Numbered from the stretch's first letter, positions 8,335 through 17,350 are shown. The stretch: 64,000 bases of DNA from DATHXC01 sp035459965 (GCA_035459965.1 DATHXC010000007.1:372001-436000), one strand, 5' to 3'. Translations and numbers: made by a program. The notes: a model not told the origin generated them from the letters alone.

Positions 8335-8985
8335 TTAGCCAGTAAATCTTTGCGCCAATGCATCTGGCGTGTCATAGAGATGCCAATGCGTCGGGATCTC
8401 ACCTACCGTATCATCAAGATAGCCCCAGCTCACCATAGCGAATTCAAGACTATTTTCGTCAGCGGCTACACCATCTTCATAACGGTCACCAACGTAAATG
8501 GCTGATGAAGGCAAAATATTTTCGTCCGCCATTATCCGTGCGATCATCTGTTTTTTGTTAGCGACGGCTGGGGTGTAGTAGTCCAGCGCAAACACTTTTG
8601 TGAAATACTTCTGCCAGCCCAAATGCTGCATGATTTTCTGCGTCGGATATAAACGCTTGTTGGTGGCGATATAAAGATTAGCGTTAGTTGTTGCAATGGC
8701 TGATAGCATATCTACCACGCCAGCGAATACTGTCGCCTGCTTGCAACCTTCAGCATCGTAATGTGATTTGAACTGAGACGCCAAGGCTTCCAGTACTTGC
8801 GTCTCTTGCGTTCCCGATAAGATAGCCAGCGTCTGCATCAATGGCGGGCCTATCAGCTCGGGCGTTAAAGCGCGTTTGGGCTCGAGACCCAACAGTCTGA
8901 AAGCATGTGCAAAGCTATTCAGTATGCTGCCAGAGGAATCGATTAAAGTACCGTCCAAGTCAAAAATGATGTTTGATTTCGCCAT
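8335..8985 (-). CDS. HAD-family hydrolase, phosphoglycolate-phosphatase-like
   Basis: A haloacid-dehalogenase-superfamily phosphatase of 216 residues. Motif I is IIFDLDGTLIDSSGS (nucleophile and acid Asp), motif II is the Thr in YIATNKR, motif III is the Lys of the VANKKQ region, and motif IV is YVGDRYEDGVAADE. The helical cap between motifs I and II matches the Gph/PGP subclass. The substrate cannot be told. Only 4 bases separate its start from the stop of radA upstream on the same strand, so the two genes are co-transcribed. Confidence 0.88.
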   Translation of the reverse strand: MAKSNIIFDLDGTLIDSSGSILNSFAHAFRLLGLEPKRALTPELIGPPLMQTLAILSGTQETQVLEALASQFKSHYDAEGCKQATVFAGVVDMLSAIATTNANLYIATNKRLYPTQKIMQHLGWQKYFTKVFALDYYTPAVANKKQMIARIMADENILPSSAIYVGDRYEDGVAADENSLEFAMVSWGYLDDTVGEIPTHWHLYDTPDALAQRFTG

Positions 8986-8989
8986 CAGC

Positions 8990-10348
8990 TCACAACTCGC
9001 GCACTTTGCTCAGCGCCTGCTCCAGACGTTCTACCGCAAATACCTGCATGCCTTTGATTGCCTGCTTGGGGGCATTGGCCTTGGGGACAATCGCATGGGT
9101 GAAACCCAGCTTGGCCGCTTCTTTCAAACGCTCCTGGCCTCGTTGCACAGGGCGCACTTCACCGGCCAATCCAACTTCACCAAACACTATAAGTTTATTA
9201 TTTAGTGCCTTGTTTTTTAATGAAGATACGATAGCCAACAATACGGCTAAATCCACTGCCGGTTCACTAATTTTCACGCCACCTACTGCGTTGACGAATA
9301 CGTCCTGATCAAAACAGGCAACACCTGCATGACGGTGCAACACGGCTAGCAACATTGCCAAACGGTTCTGTTCCAGCCCAACACAGAGACGCTTAGGGTT
9401 AGGTGCGTGTGCTTCATCGACCAGTGCCTGCACTTCTACCAACAATGGGCGAGTACCCTCCTGAGTCACGGTAATACACGACCCCGGCACCTCTTCTGCA
9501 TGGTGAGATAAAAACAGCGCTGATGGATTGCTGACTTCACGCAAGCCTTTTTCCGTCATGGCAAATACACCCAGCTCATTCACCGCGCCAAAACGGTTCT
9601 TGAATGCACGTATCAGGCGGAAGCTGGAATTGGGGTCGCCTTCAAAATAAAGCACGGTATCGACGATATGCTCAAGCACGCGTGGGCCTGCCAAAGAGCC
9701 TTCTTTAGTTACATGGCCTACCAGTATCACGCTGATACCTAGTTGCTTGGCAGCACGCGTCAGCTGAGCCGAACATTCGCGCACCTGAGCCACTGAGCCG
9801 GGTGCCGACTGCAAGGCTTCGGAATATACCGTCTGGATCGAATCGATGACTGCGACATCTGGTTTGTGCGTTTGTAATGTGGAAATGATTTTTTCCAGAT
9901 TGATTTCTGCCAGCAAAGCCAATGGAGATGCGTCCAGCCCCAGGCGTCTGGCTCTCATGGCGATCTGCTGTGCCGACTCCTCACCGCTGATATAAAGCGT
10001 TTTGCTGCGATTACCAAGATGACACAAAGTCTGAAGCAATAGTGTGGATTTGCCTATACCGGGATCCCCACCGATCAGCACCACCCCGCCCGGCACAAGG
10101 CCACCGCCCAGTACACGGTCAAACTCGGCAATACCTGTGGCCTGACGCGGTACTTCGGCAGCTTCTACATCCTTAAGGTTCTGAATGACACTGGCCTGCG
10201 CCAATGGTGCGAAGCGATTAACGCTGGTGGCTTCTGCAATCGTTTCAACCAGTGTGTTCCAGGCGAAACAGCTGGGACACTGGCCTTGCCATTTTGGCGA
10301 TTGTCCGCCGCATTCGGTGCAGGTATAAACTGTTTTTGCTTTAGCCAT
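8990..10348 (-). CDS. radA: DNA repair protein RadA
   Basis: RadA is a RecA-like ATPase that processes branched recombination intermediates. In order it has an N-terminal zinc finger (CTECGGQSPKWQGQC and PSC), Walker A GGDPGIGKST, Walker B-like VAVIDSIQTV, the RadA-specific KNRFGAVNELGVF motif, and a C-terminal Lon-protease-like domain (VGLAGEVRPV). Length 452 is normal. It lies 55 bases downstream of dnaB on the same strand and is followed closely by the HAD gene. Confidence 0.96.
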   Translation of the reverse strand: MAKAKTVYTCTECGGQSPKWQGQCPSCFAWNTLVETIAEATSVNRFAPLAQASVIQNLKDVEAAEVPRQATGIAEFDRVLGGGLVPGGVVLIGGDPGIGKSTLLLQTLCHLGNRSKTLYISGEESAQQIAMRARRLGLDASPLALLAEINLEKIISTLQTHKPDVAVIDSIQTVYSEALQSAPGSVAQVRECSAQLTRAAKQLGISVILVGHVTKEGSLAGPRVLEHIVDTVLYFEGDPNSSFRLIRAFKNRFGAVNELGVFAMTEKGLREVSNPSALFLSHHAEEVPGSCITVTQEGTRPLLVEVQALVDEAHAPNPKRLCVGLEQNRLAMLLAVLHRHAGVACFDQDVFVNAVGGVKISEPAVDLAVLLAIVSSLKNKALNNKLIVFGEVGLAGEVRPVQRGQERLKEAAKLGFTHAIVPKANAPKQAIKGMQVFAVERLEQALSKVREL

Positions 10349-10403
10349 GACGATGCAATCTTAAGCTGATATTGCAGGGAGAGAATTTTTAAAGCGCAAG
10401 GCT

Positions 10404-11786
10404 TTAGTAGTCATCAACAGAGTGGCCGCCACCCGCGAAATTCTCAAAGCGGGTATGTTCGCCCAGAAAAGTAAGCCTTACCCGGCCTATCGGGCCATTA
10501 CGTTGCTTGGCGATGATGATCTCAGCAGTGCCTTTATCTTGCGTATCCGGGTTATATACTTCATCGCGATAAATAAACAGGATCAAGTCAGCATCCTGTT
10601 CGATAGCGCCGGATTCGCGCAAGTCAGACATCACCGGACGCTTGTCCGGACGTTGCTCCACACTTCGATTCAACTGGGACAAGGCCACTACCGGCACATC
10701 CAGCTCTTTGGCCAAAGCTTTGAGTGAGCGTGAAATTTCGGAGATTTCTGTAGCGCGGTTTTCGCCCTGGCGACCTGACGGCGCAGACATCAACTGCAAA
10801 TAGTCGACTACGATCAGGCCAAGCTTGCCGCATTGACGGTGCAAACGGCGCGCCCTGGCGCGCACATCAAATGAGCTAAGGCCCGCACCTTCATCAATGA
10901 AGATAGGCGCATCATTAAGTTTGCCCAGTGCAGTGGTCAAGCGCACCCAGTCTTCGTCTTCCAGGTTACCGTTACGCATACGATGCTGATCAAGGCGCCC
11001 TACCGAACCAATCATCCGGGTAGCTAGTTGCGTCGCACCCATTTCCATGGAGAACACGGCAACCGGCAATTTTGTATCCAGTGCGATATTTTCGGCGATA
11101 TTGAGTGAGAACGCAGTTTTACCCATGGATGGCCGACCTGCCACAATAATCAGGTCGCCTGGCTGGAACCCTGACGTACGCTCATCCAGGTCACTAAAGC
11201 CAGTCGGCACGCCAGTGACATCGCCCTGGTTCTCTCGCTGGTAGAGATAATCAATACGATCTGCCACCTGCGGTAGTAATACCTTGATATCGATAAATCC
11301 TTCTGTGCTGCGCTTGCCGCCCTCGGCAATCTGGAAAATCTTGGCTTCGGCCTCATCCAGCAACTGCTGCGCATCACGCCCTTGCGGGTTGTAGGCGCTT
11401 TCTGCAATGCCGGAACCCACTTCCACCAGTTTGCGCATCACCGAGCGTTCACGCACGATCTCTGCATAGCGACGAATATTGGCGGCTGTGGGAGTGTTCT
11501 GGGCCAGTGCCCCAAGATAGGATATGCCGCCCACGCTGGAAAGCTCTGCCGTGTTTTCCAGAGACTCTGCAACCGTCACGATATCGGCAGGTTTGTTATG
11601 CTCGATCAGCTTGCTGATATGCTGAAAAATAAGCCGGTGATCATGCCGATAAAAATCCGAGGAACTCAGGATATCTGCAATCTTATCCAGTGCTTCGTTT
11701 TCAAGCAGCAAGCCGCCAAGCACCGATTGCTCAGCTTCTACGGAATGGGGGGGAAGTTTTAATGATTCTAGTGAGTCGTCAGCCAT
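10404..11786 (-). CDS. dnaB: Replicative DNA helicase DnaB
   Basis: The hexameric 5'-3' helicase of the replication fork, 460 residues. The N-terminal DnaG-interacting domain begins PPHSVEAEQSVLGGLLLE. The RecA-like motor has Walker A GRPSMGKTAF, Walker B LIVVDYLQLM, and QLNRSVEQRPDKRPVMSDLRESGAIEQDAD. No intein is present. It is divergent from egtB. dnaB often lies near rplI, and here the rpsF-rplI operon is about 4 kb away with ergothioneine genes in between. Confidence 0.97.
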   Translation of the reverse strand: MADDSLESLKLPPHSVEAEQSVLGGLLLENEALDKIADILSSSDFYRHDHRLIFQHISKLIEHNKPADIVTVAESLENTAELSSVGGISYLGALAQNTPTAANIRRYAEIVRERSVMRKLVEVGSGIAESAYNPQGRDAQQLLDEAEAKIFQIAEGGKRSTEGFIDIKVLLPQVADRIDYLYQRENQGDVTGVPTGFSDLDERTSGFQPGDLIIVAGRPSMGKTAFSLNIAENIALDTKLPVAVFSMEMGATQLATRMIGSVGRLDQHRMRNGNLEDEDWVRLTTALGKLNDAPIFIDEGAGLSSFDVRARARRLHRQCGKLGLIVVDYLQLMSAPSGRQGENRATEISEISRSLKALAKELDVPVVALSQLNRSVEQRPDKRPVMSDLRESGAIEQDADLILFIYRDEVYNPDTQDKGTAEIIIAKQRNGPIGRVRLTFLGEHTRFENFAGGGHSVDDY

Positions 11787-11958
11787 GGCGCATTATAACT
11801 TATGGTTTACTCTACTTTGCCACGATTAATTGCAACAAAACAGGAGTGTGACTGACTAAGACTCGAGTTATGCAATTAGATGGCTAGCAATCATCATTTG
11901 CTTATATTGAGAATCTCGCTAACATCTCCCCATTCAGGCTTATCCGGACAGACAATTG

Positions 11959-13242
11959 ATGTCAAATAACCTCGCACAGCGCTTCGAATCAATCAGGCAG
12001 CAAACACTAGCGCTTGCCAAGCCGCTCTCTGAAGCTGACATGACCATACAGGCCGCGGACTTTGCCAGCCCGGGCAAGTGGCATCTAGCGCATACGACGT
12101 GGTTTTTTGAGGAGTTCTTTTTAAAGCAACCGGGGCTGAACCCAAAGCCCCAACTCTGGCCACAATCTGACACTTATCGCTTTTTGTTCAACTCTTACTA
12201 CGAAACCATCGGCCATCGGCAAGCGCAAGGCAAACGGGGTTTAATCACCAGGCCAGATCTAGCTGAAGTATTAGCATACCGCCATGCAGTCGATCAGTCG
12301 GTCATCGCGGCTTTGAGACTAGGAATCAATGATGAGCAGGCTGAAATCATCGAACTTGGCCTTTATCATGAACAACAACACCAGGAATTATTCCTGACAG
12401 ATATTCTCTACAACCTGGCGCAGAACCCCATCCTGCCTGCCTACCAAGTCAAAACGGCAGGCACCAGCGAGCATCCGGCATTAGATTCACCAGGTAAAAA
12501 ATCCAGCATGGTCGCATTTGAAGGTGGGCTTGTGCTCACAGGCCATGATGGCAATGGTTTTGGTTTTGATAATGAGTTCCCGCAACACAAGGTCTATCTT
12601 GAACCATTTCTGCTGGCGAGCACTCTAGTTACCAACGAGGACTGGATAGCATTTATCGAAGACGGCGGATACAGAAATCCACTACTATGGCTATCCGATG
12701 GCTGGAAAACCGTTCAAACAGAAGGTTGGCAAATGCCGCTTTATTGGCAACGAGAAGATGACTATCGATGTATGTCGCTGGCAGGCCTGCAACCTGTCAG
12801 CATGAAAGCGCCTGTTTGTCATATCAGCTTTTTTGAGGCTGACGCCTTTGCCAGATGGTCTGGAAAACGGCTACCGACCGAGGTCGAATGGGAGCTGGCA
12901 GCTTTGCCACAGCCCATCACAGGCAATTTTGCAGAGAGCGGACAATACTCGCCGCAAGCAATCGTGAGTGACGCTAGTCAACAAGATAGCAACCCGGTTA
13001 AACAGCTATTCGGCGACGTCTGGGAATGGACAGCAAGCCCTTATGTTGCATATCCGGGTTTCAAGACACGCCCCGGTGCTGTGGGTGAATATAATGGCAA
13101 GTTCATGAATGGTCAGTACGTGCTGCGTGGCGGCTCGTGCGTCACCCCTGCCAGCCATATCCGCGCCAGCTATCGCAACTTCTTTTACCCGCACCAGCGC
13201 TGGCAGTTCTCCGGCCTGAGGCTTGCGGACAATGCCAGTTAG
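11959..13242 (+). CDS. egtB: Ergothioneine biosynthesis sulfoxide synthase EgtB
   Basis: EgtB is a non-haem iron enzyme that couples a thiol donor to trimethylhistidine (hercynine) with oxygen. The N-terminal DinB-like domain supplies iron ligands: His in WHLAHTTWFFEEFF and the two His of YHEQQHQELF. The C-terminal formylglycine-generating-enzyme-like domain includes FGDVWEWTASPY, LRGGSC and HIRASYRNFFYP. The length of 428 and a separate methyltransferase next door (egtD) argue against the fused ovothiol enzyme OvoA. ATG at 11959 follows an in-frame TTG. Confidence 0.93.
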   Translation: MSNNLAQRFESIRQQTLALAKPLSEADMTIQAADFASPGKWHLAHTTWFFEEFFLKQPGLNPKPQLWPQSDTYRFLFNSYYETIGHRQAQGKRGLITRPDLAEVLAYRHAVDQSVIAALRLGINDEQAEIIELGLYHEQQHQELFLTDILYNLAQNPILPAYQVKTAGTSEHPALDSPGKKSSMVAFEGGLVLTGHDGNGFGFDNEFPQHKVYLEPFLLASTLVTNEDWIAFIEDGGYRNPLLWLSDGWKTVQTEGWQMPLYWQREDDYRCMSLAGLQPVSMKAPVCHISFFEADAFARWSGKRLPTEVEWELAALPQPITGNFAESGQYSPQAIVSDASQQDSNPVKQLFGDVWEWTASPYVAYPGFKTRPGAVGEYNGKFMNGQYVLRGGSCVTPASHIRASYRNFFYPHQRWQFSGLRLADNAS

Positions 13243-13280
13243 ACCAGTACCCAATACACTTTTGAAGAATAAGTAAAACT

Positions 13281-14255
13281 ATGAGCACTTGCCTGAAAAA
13301 ACCTGAACTATTCGAACCCCTCAATCCCTTTGCAGAAGAAGTGATTGAAGGTTTATCGCTGGCGCAGAAATCACTCTCATGTAAGTGGTTTTACGATGAA
13401 ACAGGCTCCAGGCTATTCGAGCAGATCACCAAGACCGCTGAGTACTACCCTACCCGTGTGGAAACCAGGTTATTGGTCGATGTGGTAAAAGAAGTTGCTC
13501 AACTGATACCAAATCTAGCCACGGTGATCGAGCCCGGTAGCGGCTCCAGCATTAAAACGCGCATCTTGTTGGAATCCCAGCCATTGTTAAAAAAATATAT
13601 CCCGATTGATATTTCAGAGGATTTTCTACTGGAAACCGCAATCACGCTTAAACATGACTTCCCCGAGCTGGTCATCCAACCCTTGGTGGCTGATTTTACT
13701 GCGAGCATGGCGCCGCTGGAGCTGGATAAAAAATCAGAGCACCTGGTGTTTTTCCCAGGCTCGACCATAGGCAATTTCGACCCAAATGAAGCAAAACAGT
13801 TGTTACGCAACATTCATCACCTGGCGGGAGAAAATGCCTGGCTTTTGATAGGTGTCGACATGACGCAGGATGGGGACAAGCTGCTGGCAGCCTATAACGA
13901 CGCCAATGGCATTACCGCGCAATTCAACAAGAACATGCTGGTACGTGCCAACCGGGAGCTAGAGGCAGACTTCAATGTGGCTAAATTTGCCCACAGGGCG
14001 ATATTTAACCAAAGCGAGCATCGTGTGGAAATGCACCTGGTGAGCCAGCAGGCGCAGGATGTTCAAATACAAGGCTATGCCTTCCACTTCAATGCAGGTG
14101 AAACCATCCATACCGAGAACTGCTATAAATATTCAAGGCGCAGCTTTGAGGCGATTGCCCATGAATGCGGCTGGGCAATATTTCAATGCTGGGAAGATAA
14201 GACGGAGTCGAGTTTTGGCGTATTCCTGCTCAAGGCAGCTTCCACATACCGTTAA
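13281..14255 (+). CDS. egtD: Histidine N-alpha-methyltransferase EgtD
   Basis: EgtD trimethylates histidine to hercynine using SAM, the first committed step of ergothioneine synthesis. The 324-residue protein has KWFYDETGSRLFEQIT and TRVETRLL near the N-terminus, the SAM-binding VIEPGSGSSIKTRILLE, FFPGSTIGNFDP, and the C-terminal NCYKYSRRSFE typical of the DUF2260/EgtD family. It begins 38 bases after egtB. The pair forms a minimal two-gene ergothioneine operon; no egtA, egtC or clear egtE lies beside it. Confidence 0.94.
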   Translation: MSTCLKKPELFEPLNPFAEEVIEGLSLAQKSLSCKWFYDETGSRLFEQITKTAEYYPTRVETRLLVDVVKEVAQLIPNLATVIEPGSGSSIKTRILLESQPLLKKYIPIDISEDFLLETAITLKHDFPELVIQPLVADFTASMAPLELDKKSEHLVFFPGSTIGNFDPNEAKQLLRNIHHLAGENAWLLIGVDMTQDGDKLLAAYNDANGITAQFNKNMLVRANRELEADFNVAKFAHRAIFNQSEHRVEMHLVSQQAQDVQIQGYAFHFNAGETIHTENCYKYSRRSFEAIAHECGWAIFQCWEDKTESSFGVFLLKAASTYR

Positions 14256-14536
14256 GTAGTTACTTCTACGCCTTTCCAGAATGCGACATAACCTTTGATA
14301 TTAGCGGCTGGCTGCTTGGGATCACGGTAATACCAGGCTGCATTCTGGTTCACCTTACCATCGACAACCACATCAAAATAACTGGCCGTGCCCTTCCATG
14401 GGCAAATACTGCTATGGCTGGTCTCCTGGAAAAACTCCGGCTTTAGTGCGCTAGGCGGAAAATACACATTGCCCTCTACCGTTTCAAAATTAGTCGTCTC
14501 GGCGATGGTCTTACCATTCCATTTTGCTGTGGGCAT
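14252..14536 (-). CDS. DUF427 domain protein
   Basis: A 94-residue protein made of one DUF427 domain, a small beta-rich fold. Recognisable parts are AKWNGKTIAET, VEGNVYFPPSAL, SSICPWKGTASYF and AAWYYRDPKQPAANIKGYVAFW. The family is widespread and has no established function. Its 3' end overlaps the end of egtD by 4 bases on the opposite strand. It may share a transcript with the MetC-like gene upstream (21-base gap). Confidence 0.88.
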   Translation of the reverse strand: MPTAKWNGKTIAETTNFETVEGNVYFPPSALKPEFFQETSHSSICPWKGTASYFDVVVDGKVNQNAAWYYRDPKQPAANIKGYVAFWKGVEVTT

Positions 14537-14557
14537 GCTGTTATCCTCAAGAGGTCA

Positions 14558-15742
14558 TTAAATAATGATGGAAAGTGCCTGCCGCAGATCGTCTATCAGG
14601 TCAGACTCATCCTCCAGCCCGATATACAAGCGCACCAGGCACCCTTCATAAGAATAACCCTTGCGCATTTGGTTCAATGCATAAGGCACCGCCAGGCTGA
14701 CACTGCCACCCCAGCTGTAGCCGATATGAAATAGCTGCAGGGCTTCGACAAACACATCAACCTGCTCCTGGCTGATAGCGGACTTGAAGACAATAGAGAA
14801 CAGGCTGGCTGCCCCGCTGAAATCCCGTTGCCAGATTGCATGCCCGGGACTGCCTGGCAGTGCCGGGTGCAATACTTGGGCAATGCCAGGCTGTTGACTT
14901 AACCAGTGCGCAATATTGCGTGCCACATGGTCCTGGGCCTGATAACGCAATTTGTAATGTGGCAGGCTGCGCAATACGATATTGCAGTCTTCGGGGCTAA
15001 CGCCCATGCCCAGCCGCACATGCACATCCAGCAACCTGTCGTTGAGTTTCTCGTCGCGCGTGACGATGCTGCCCATCATGACATCGCTGCCGCCAGACTG
15101 GTACTTCGTGAGCGCCTGTATGGAGATATCCGCACCCAGCTCAAATACATTCATGGCAACCCCGGCAGCCCAGGTCGCATCGACGGCAACCAAGGCTTGA
15201 TGGGCATGAGCAATTGCGGCCAGTGCGGGCAAATCCGCGACTTCCATCGTGACTGAGCCCGGAGTCTCTACCCATAACAGCTTGGTGTTGGCTGTCATCA
15301 CTATAGTGGCAAGGTCTAGGGGATCGTAAAACGCAACTTCAACCCCAAAGCTGGCAGCCATATATCTTGCGGCTTCGCTGGCTGGCTCATAAGCATTTGC
15401 AGGTAACAGCACACGGTCGCCACATTTAAGCAAGGCCAGCAAAGTAAGGCTGATCGCGGCAAGCCCGGATGGCAGCAATATGCAATGCTCGCCGCCCTCT
15501 ATCAGCGCCAGCTTGCGCTCTAGGCGCCTTGTGGTTGGAGTACCCAGCAAACCATAGGTATATTGGCTTTTGTCTCGCCAGTTACGGTTGCGCAGGCTTT
15601 TAACATCTGCAAACACGACTGTGGATGCTCGTTCTACACTGCTAGTCAGGCTTTGAAAGTTTTCCTGGGTGGGATCTGGCTGTACCAGTTCGGTCCAAAG
15701 GGTGCGATCAGAAGTAGGTTTTGGAATTGAAGATTTGCTCAT
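14558..15742 (-). CDS. metC: Cys/Met-metabolism PLP enzyme, MetC (cystathionine beta-lyase) type
   Basis: A fold-type I pyridoxal-phosphate enzyme of the trans-sulfuration family that cleaves C-S bonds. Visible parts are YTYGLLGTPTTRRLERKLA, LLPSGLAAISLTLLALL, the Asp contact VAVDATWAAGV, and the PLP-lysine loop ALTKYQSGGSDVMMG. The usual His of GHSD is replaced by Gly there. The C-terminus LVRLYIGLEDESDLIDDL is typical. The start is uncertain: ATG at 15742 fits the family, but ATG at 15778 has AGG upstream. Its position facing egtBD raises the possibility that it also serves as the ergothioneine C-S lyase, which is inference only. Confidence 0.85.
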   Translation of the reverse strand: MSKSSIPKPTSDRTLWTELVQPDPTQENFQSLTSSVERASTVVFADVKSLRNRNWRDKSQYTYGLLGTPTTRRLERKLALIEGGEHCILLPSGLAAISLTLLALLKCGDRVLLPANAYEPASEAARYMAASFGVEVAFYDPLDLATIVMTANTKLLWVETPGSVTMEVADLPALAAIAHAHQALVAVDATWAAGVAMNVFELGADISIQALTKYQSGGSDVMMGSIVTRDEKLNDRLLDVHVRLGMGVSPEDCNIVLRSLPHYKLRYQAQDHVARNIAHWLSQQPGIAQVLHPALPGSPGHAIWQRDFSGAASLFSIVFKSAISQEQVDVFVEALQLFHIGYSWGGSVSLAVPYALNQMRKGYSYEGCLVRLYIGLEDESDLIDDLRQALSIII

Positions 15743-15798
15743 AATGACAGAAACAGTATTGATGTTGATACCACGCATTGTACCTATAAGCACAAATA

Positions 15799-15824
15799 AA
15801 AAGGGCTGCCTAAGCAGCCCTTTC
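15799..15824 (-). terminator. Terminator of the rpsF-priB-rpsR-rplI operon
   Basis: On the minus strand a 10-bp stem AAAGGGCTGC/GCAGCCCTTT with a 4-base loop is followed by TTTATTTGTG. It lies 23 bases after the rplI stop. Confidence 0.88.
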
Positions 15825-15846
15825 TTGAATCACTACGAACGAGTTA

Positions 15847-16296
15847 TTAAGCTTCGCCCAATACTGATACGGTGATATCTACTACTACATCATGGTGCAA
15901 AGCGATGCTAACAGCATGGTCGCCAATAGTCTTCAGCGGGCCGTTAGGCAGGCGAACTTCAGCCTTCACCACTTCAAAACCTTGTGCAGTCAATGACTCA
16001 GCGATGTCGCCATTAGTCACAGAGCCAAACAGACGGCCATCAACACCAGCCTTTTGTGTCACTTGCAACAGGAACCCAGCCAGCTTCTCGCCGCGAGCCT
16101 GCGCTGCAACCAGAATATCAGCCTGTTGTTTTTCCAGTACAGCACGACGTGCAGCGAATTCAGCCTTGTTGGCTTCAGTAGCGCGCTTTGCCTTGCCTTG
16201 TGGAATCAGGAAATTACGGCCATAGCCGTCTTTTACCTTAACAACATCGCCTAGGTTACCCAGGTTAACTACTTTTTCTAACAGAATAATTTGCAT
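15847..16296 (-). CDS. rplI: 50S ribosomal protein L9
   Basis: L9 is a two-domain protein of the large subunit near the L1 stalk. The 149-residue protein opens MQIILLEKVVNLGNLGDVVKVKDGYGRNFLIP, which is the family signature. It then has a long connecting helix (EANKAEFAARRAVLEKQQAD) and a C-terminal domain with LFGSVTNGDIAE. It is the last gene of its operon, 10 bases after rpsR. Confidence 0.98.
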   Translation of the reverse strand: MQIILLEKVVNLGNLGDVVKVKDGYGRNFLIPQGKAKRATEANKAEFAARRAVLEKQQADILVAAQARGEKLAGFLLQVTQKAGVDGRLFGSVTNGDIAESLTAQGFEVVKAEVRLPNGPLKTIGDHAVSIALHHDVVVDITVSVLGEA

Positions 16297-16306
16297 GGTT
16301 TTCCCC

Positions 16307-16534
16307 TTAGTGCTTGTCAGTGTATGGCAAGAGAGCGAGGAAACGAGCGCGTTTCACTGCAGATGTAAGCTGACGTTGATAACGTGCTTTAGTGCCTGTG
16401 ATGCGGGCTGGAATAATCTTGCCGTTTTCGTTGATGAAATCCTTTAACAGATCCACATCCTTGTAATCTACTTCTTTAATGCCCTCTGCCGAAAAACGGC
16501 AGTAGCGGCGGCGTTTGAACATATCACGTGCCAT
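16307..16534 (-). CDS. rpsR: 30S ribosomal protein S18
   Basis: S18 pairs with S6 on the platform of the small subunit. The 75-residue protein contains RRYCRFSAEGIKEVDYKDVDLL, and the conserved ITGTKARYQRQLTSAVKRARFLALLPYTD. It lies between priB (20-base gap) and rplI (10-base gap), as in other betaproteobacteria. Confidence 0.98.
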   Translation of the reverse strand: MARDMFKRRRYCRFSAEGIKEVDYKDVDLLKDFINENGKIIPARITGTKARYQRQLTSAVKRARFLALLPYTDKH

Positions 16535-16554
16535 GTTAGTAATCCTTAAAAATT

Positions 16555-16851
16555 TTAGATAATGTCTAATGTTGTAATGTGCAATACCAGTTGTGTACTT
16601 TTGAGGCTGCGTCTGGCAATGAAACCGGCGACTTTCAATAATGCACCGACTTTAATGCCTTGTGATTTCTCGGCCAACTCACCCATGAGCATGGCATTGA
16701 CTTCACATTCAACCCTGCGCTGCATGCCTGCTTCTAATTGTTCAGACAGATGACGCAATACAAAACTTAACAACGGTATTCCTGCTGGTGTGTAGCGAAG
16801 TATTTCGATTTGAACGACTTCGCCAGTCAATTCCAGCTTATTGCTACTCAC
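16555..16851 (-). CDS. priB: Primosomal replication protein PriB
   Basis: PriB is an OB-fold single-stranded-DNA-binding protein that helps PriA restart stalled forks. The 98-residue protein begins NKLELTGEVVQIEILRYTPAGIPLLSFVLRH and ends in IARRSLKSTQLVLHI, the pattern of PriB/SSB-like OB folds. Its place between rpsF and rpsR is diagnostic. The gap to rpsF is only 5 bases, which suggests translational coupling. Confidence 0.93.
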   Translation of the reverse strand: MSSNKLELTGEVVQIEILRYTPAGIPLLSFVLRHLSEQLEAGMQRRVECEVNAMLMGELAEKSQGIKVGALLKVAGFIARRSLKSTQLVLHITTLDII

Positions 16852-16856
16852 TTAAC

Positions 16857-17255
16857 TTAAGCCGATGCCGCCTCAGCAACAGGTGCGGCTGGAGCAGCTG
16901 GTGCAACTTCATCCCTGCCCAATACTGACCTGGATTTTTCTTCCTTCATCATTGGGGAAGGCGTAACAGCCGCTTCTTTGGTAGACATGGTTAAATGGCG
17001 CAACACAGCATCATTAAACTTGAATCCGTTTTCGAGCTCGTCCAGGACGAACTGATTACATTCAATATTCATTAGCACGTAATGCGCTTTGTGGATTTTC
17101 TGGATAGGGTAAGCCAGTTGACGACGGCCCCAGTCTTCAAGACGGTGCATAGTGCCACCGTTAGAATTAACCAGTGTGCGATAGCGCTCGATCATTGCTG
17201 GCACTTGCTCGCTCTGGTCCGGATGGACGATAAAAATCACTTCATAATGTCGCAT
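16857..17255 (-). CDS. rpsF: 30S ribosomal protein S6
   Basis: S6 binds S18 in the small-subunit platform. It starts MRHYEVIFIVHPDQSEQVPAMIERY, and includes LEDWGRRQLAYPIQKIHKAHYVLMNIEC. The ATG at 17255 is chosen because AAAGGAG lies 6 bases upstream and the sequence then matches the family. An alternative upstream start would add a non-conserved stretch. The C-terminus carries an Ala/Pro-rich tail (APAAPAAPVAEAASA) as in several betaproteobacteria. First gene of the operon. Confidence 0.97.
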   Translation of the reverse strand: MRHYEVIFIVHPDQSEQVPAMIERYRTLVNSNGGTMHRLEDWGRRQLAYPIQKIHKAHYVLMNIECNQFVLDELENGFKFNDAVLRHLTMSTKEAAVTPSPMMKEEKSRSVLGRDEVAPAAPAAPVAEAASA

Positions 17256-17277
17256 GTAAACTCCTTTTGGATTAAGA

Positions 17278-17304
17278 GGCTCCTGCACTGCGAAACAGTG
17301 AGCC
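17278..17304 (-). promoter_or_regulatory. Hairpin in the rpsF leader, possible S6:S18 control site
   Basis: In the 5' leader on the minus strand, an inner stem ACTG/CAGT closes a TTTCG loop. It sits inside an outer stem GGCTC/GAGCC with a 4-base bulge on one side. A bulged hairpin in this place resembles autogenous S6:S18 leader elements in general layout. The exact consensus is not matched by eye, so this is tentative. Confidence 0.35.
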
Positions 17305-17321
17305 AAGGTGGAAAGCCCGCG

Positions 17322-17350
17322 ATTATAGGCAAAAAGGCTTATTAAATCAA
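17322..17350 (-). promoter_or_regulatory. Sigma-70 promoter of the rpsF operon
   Basis: On the minus strand TTGATT (17345-17350) and a perfect TATAAT (17322-17327) are separated by exactly 17 bases. A GC-rich discriminator (CGCGGGC) follows. Such discriminators are typical of promoters under stringent control, which suits a ribosomal-protein operon. Confidence 0.8.
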
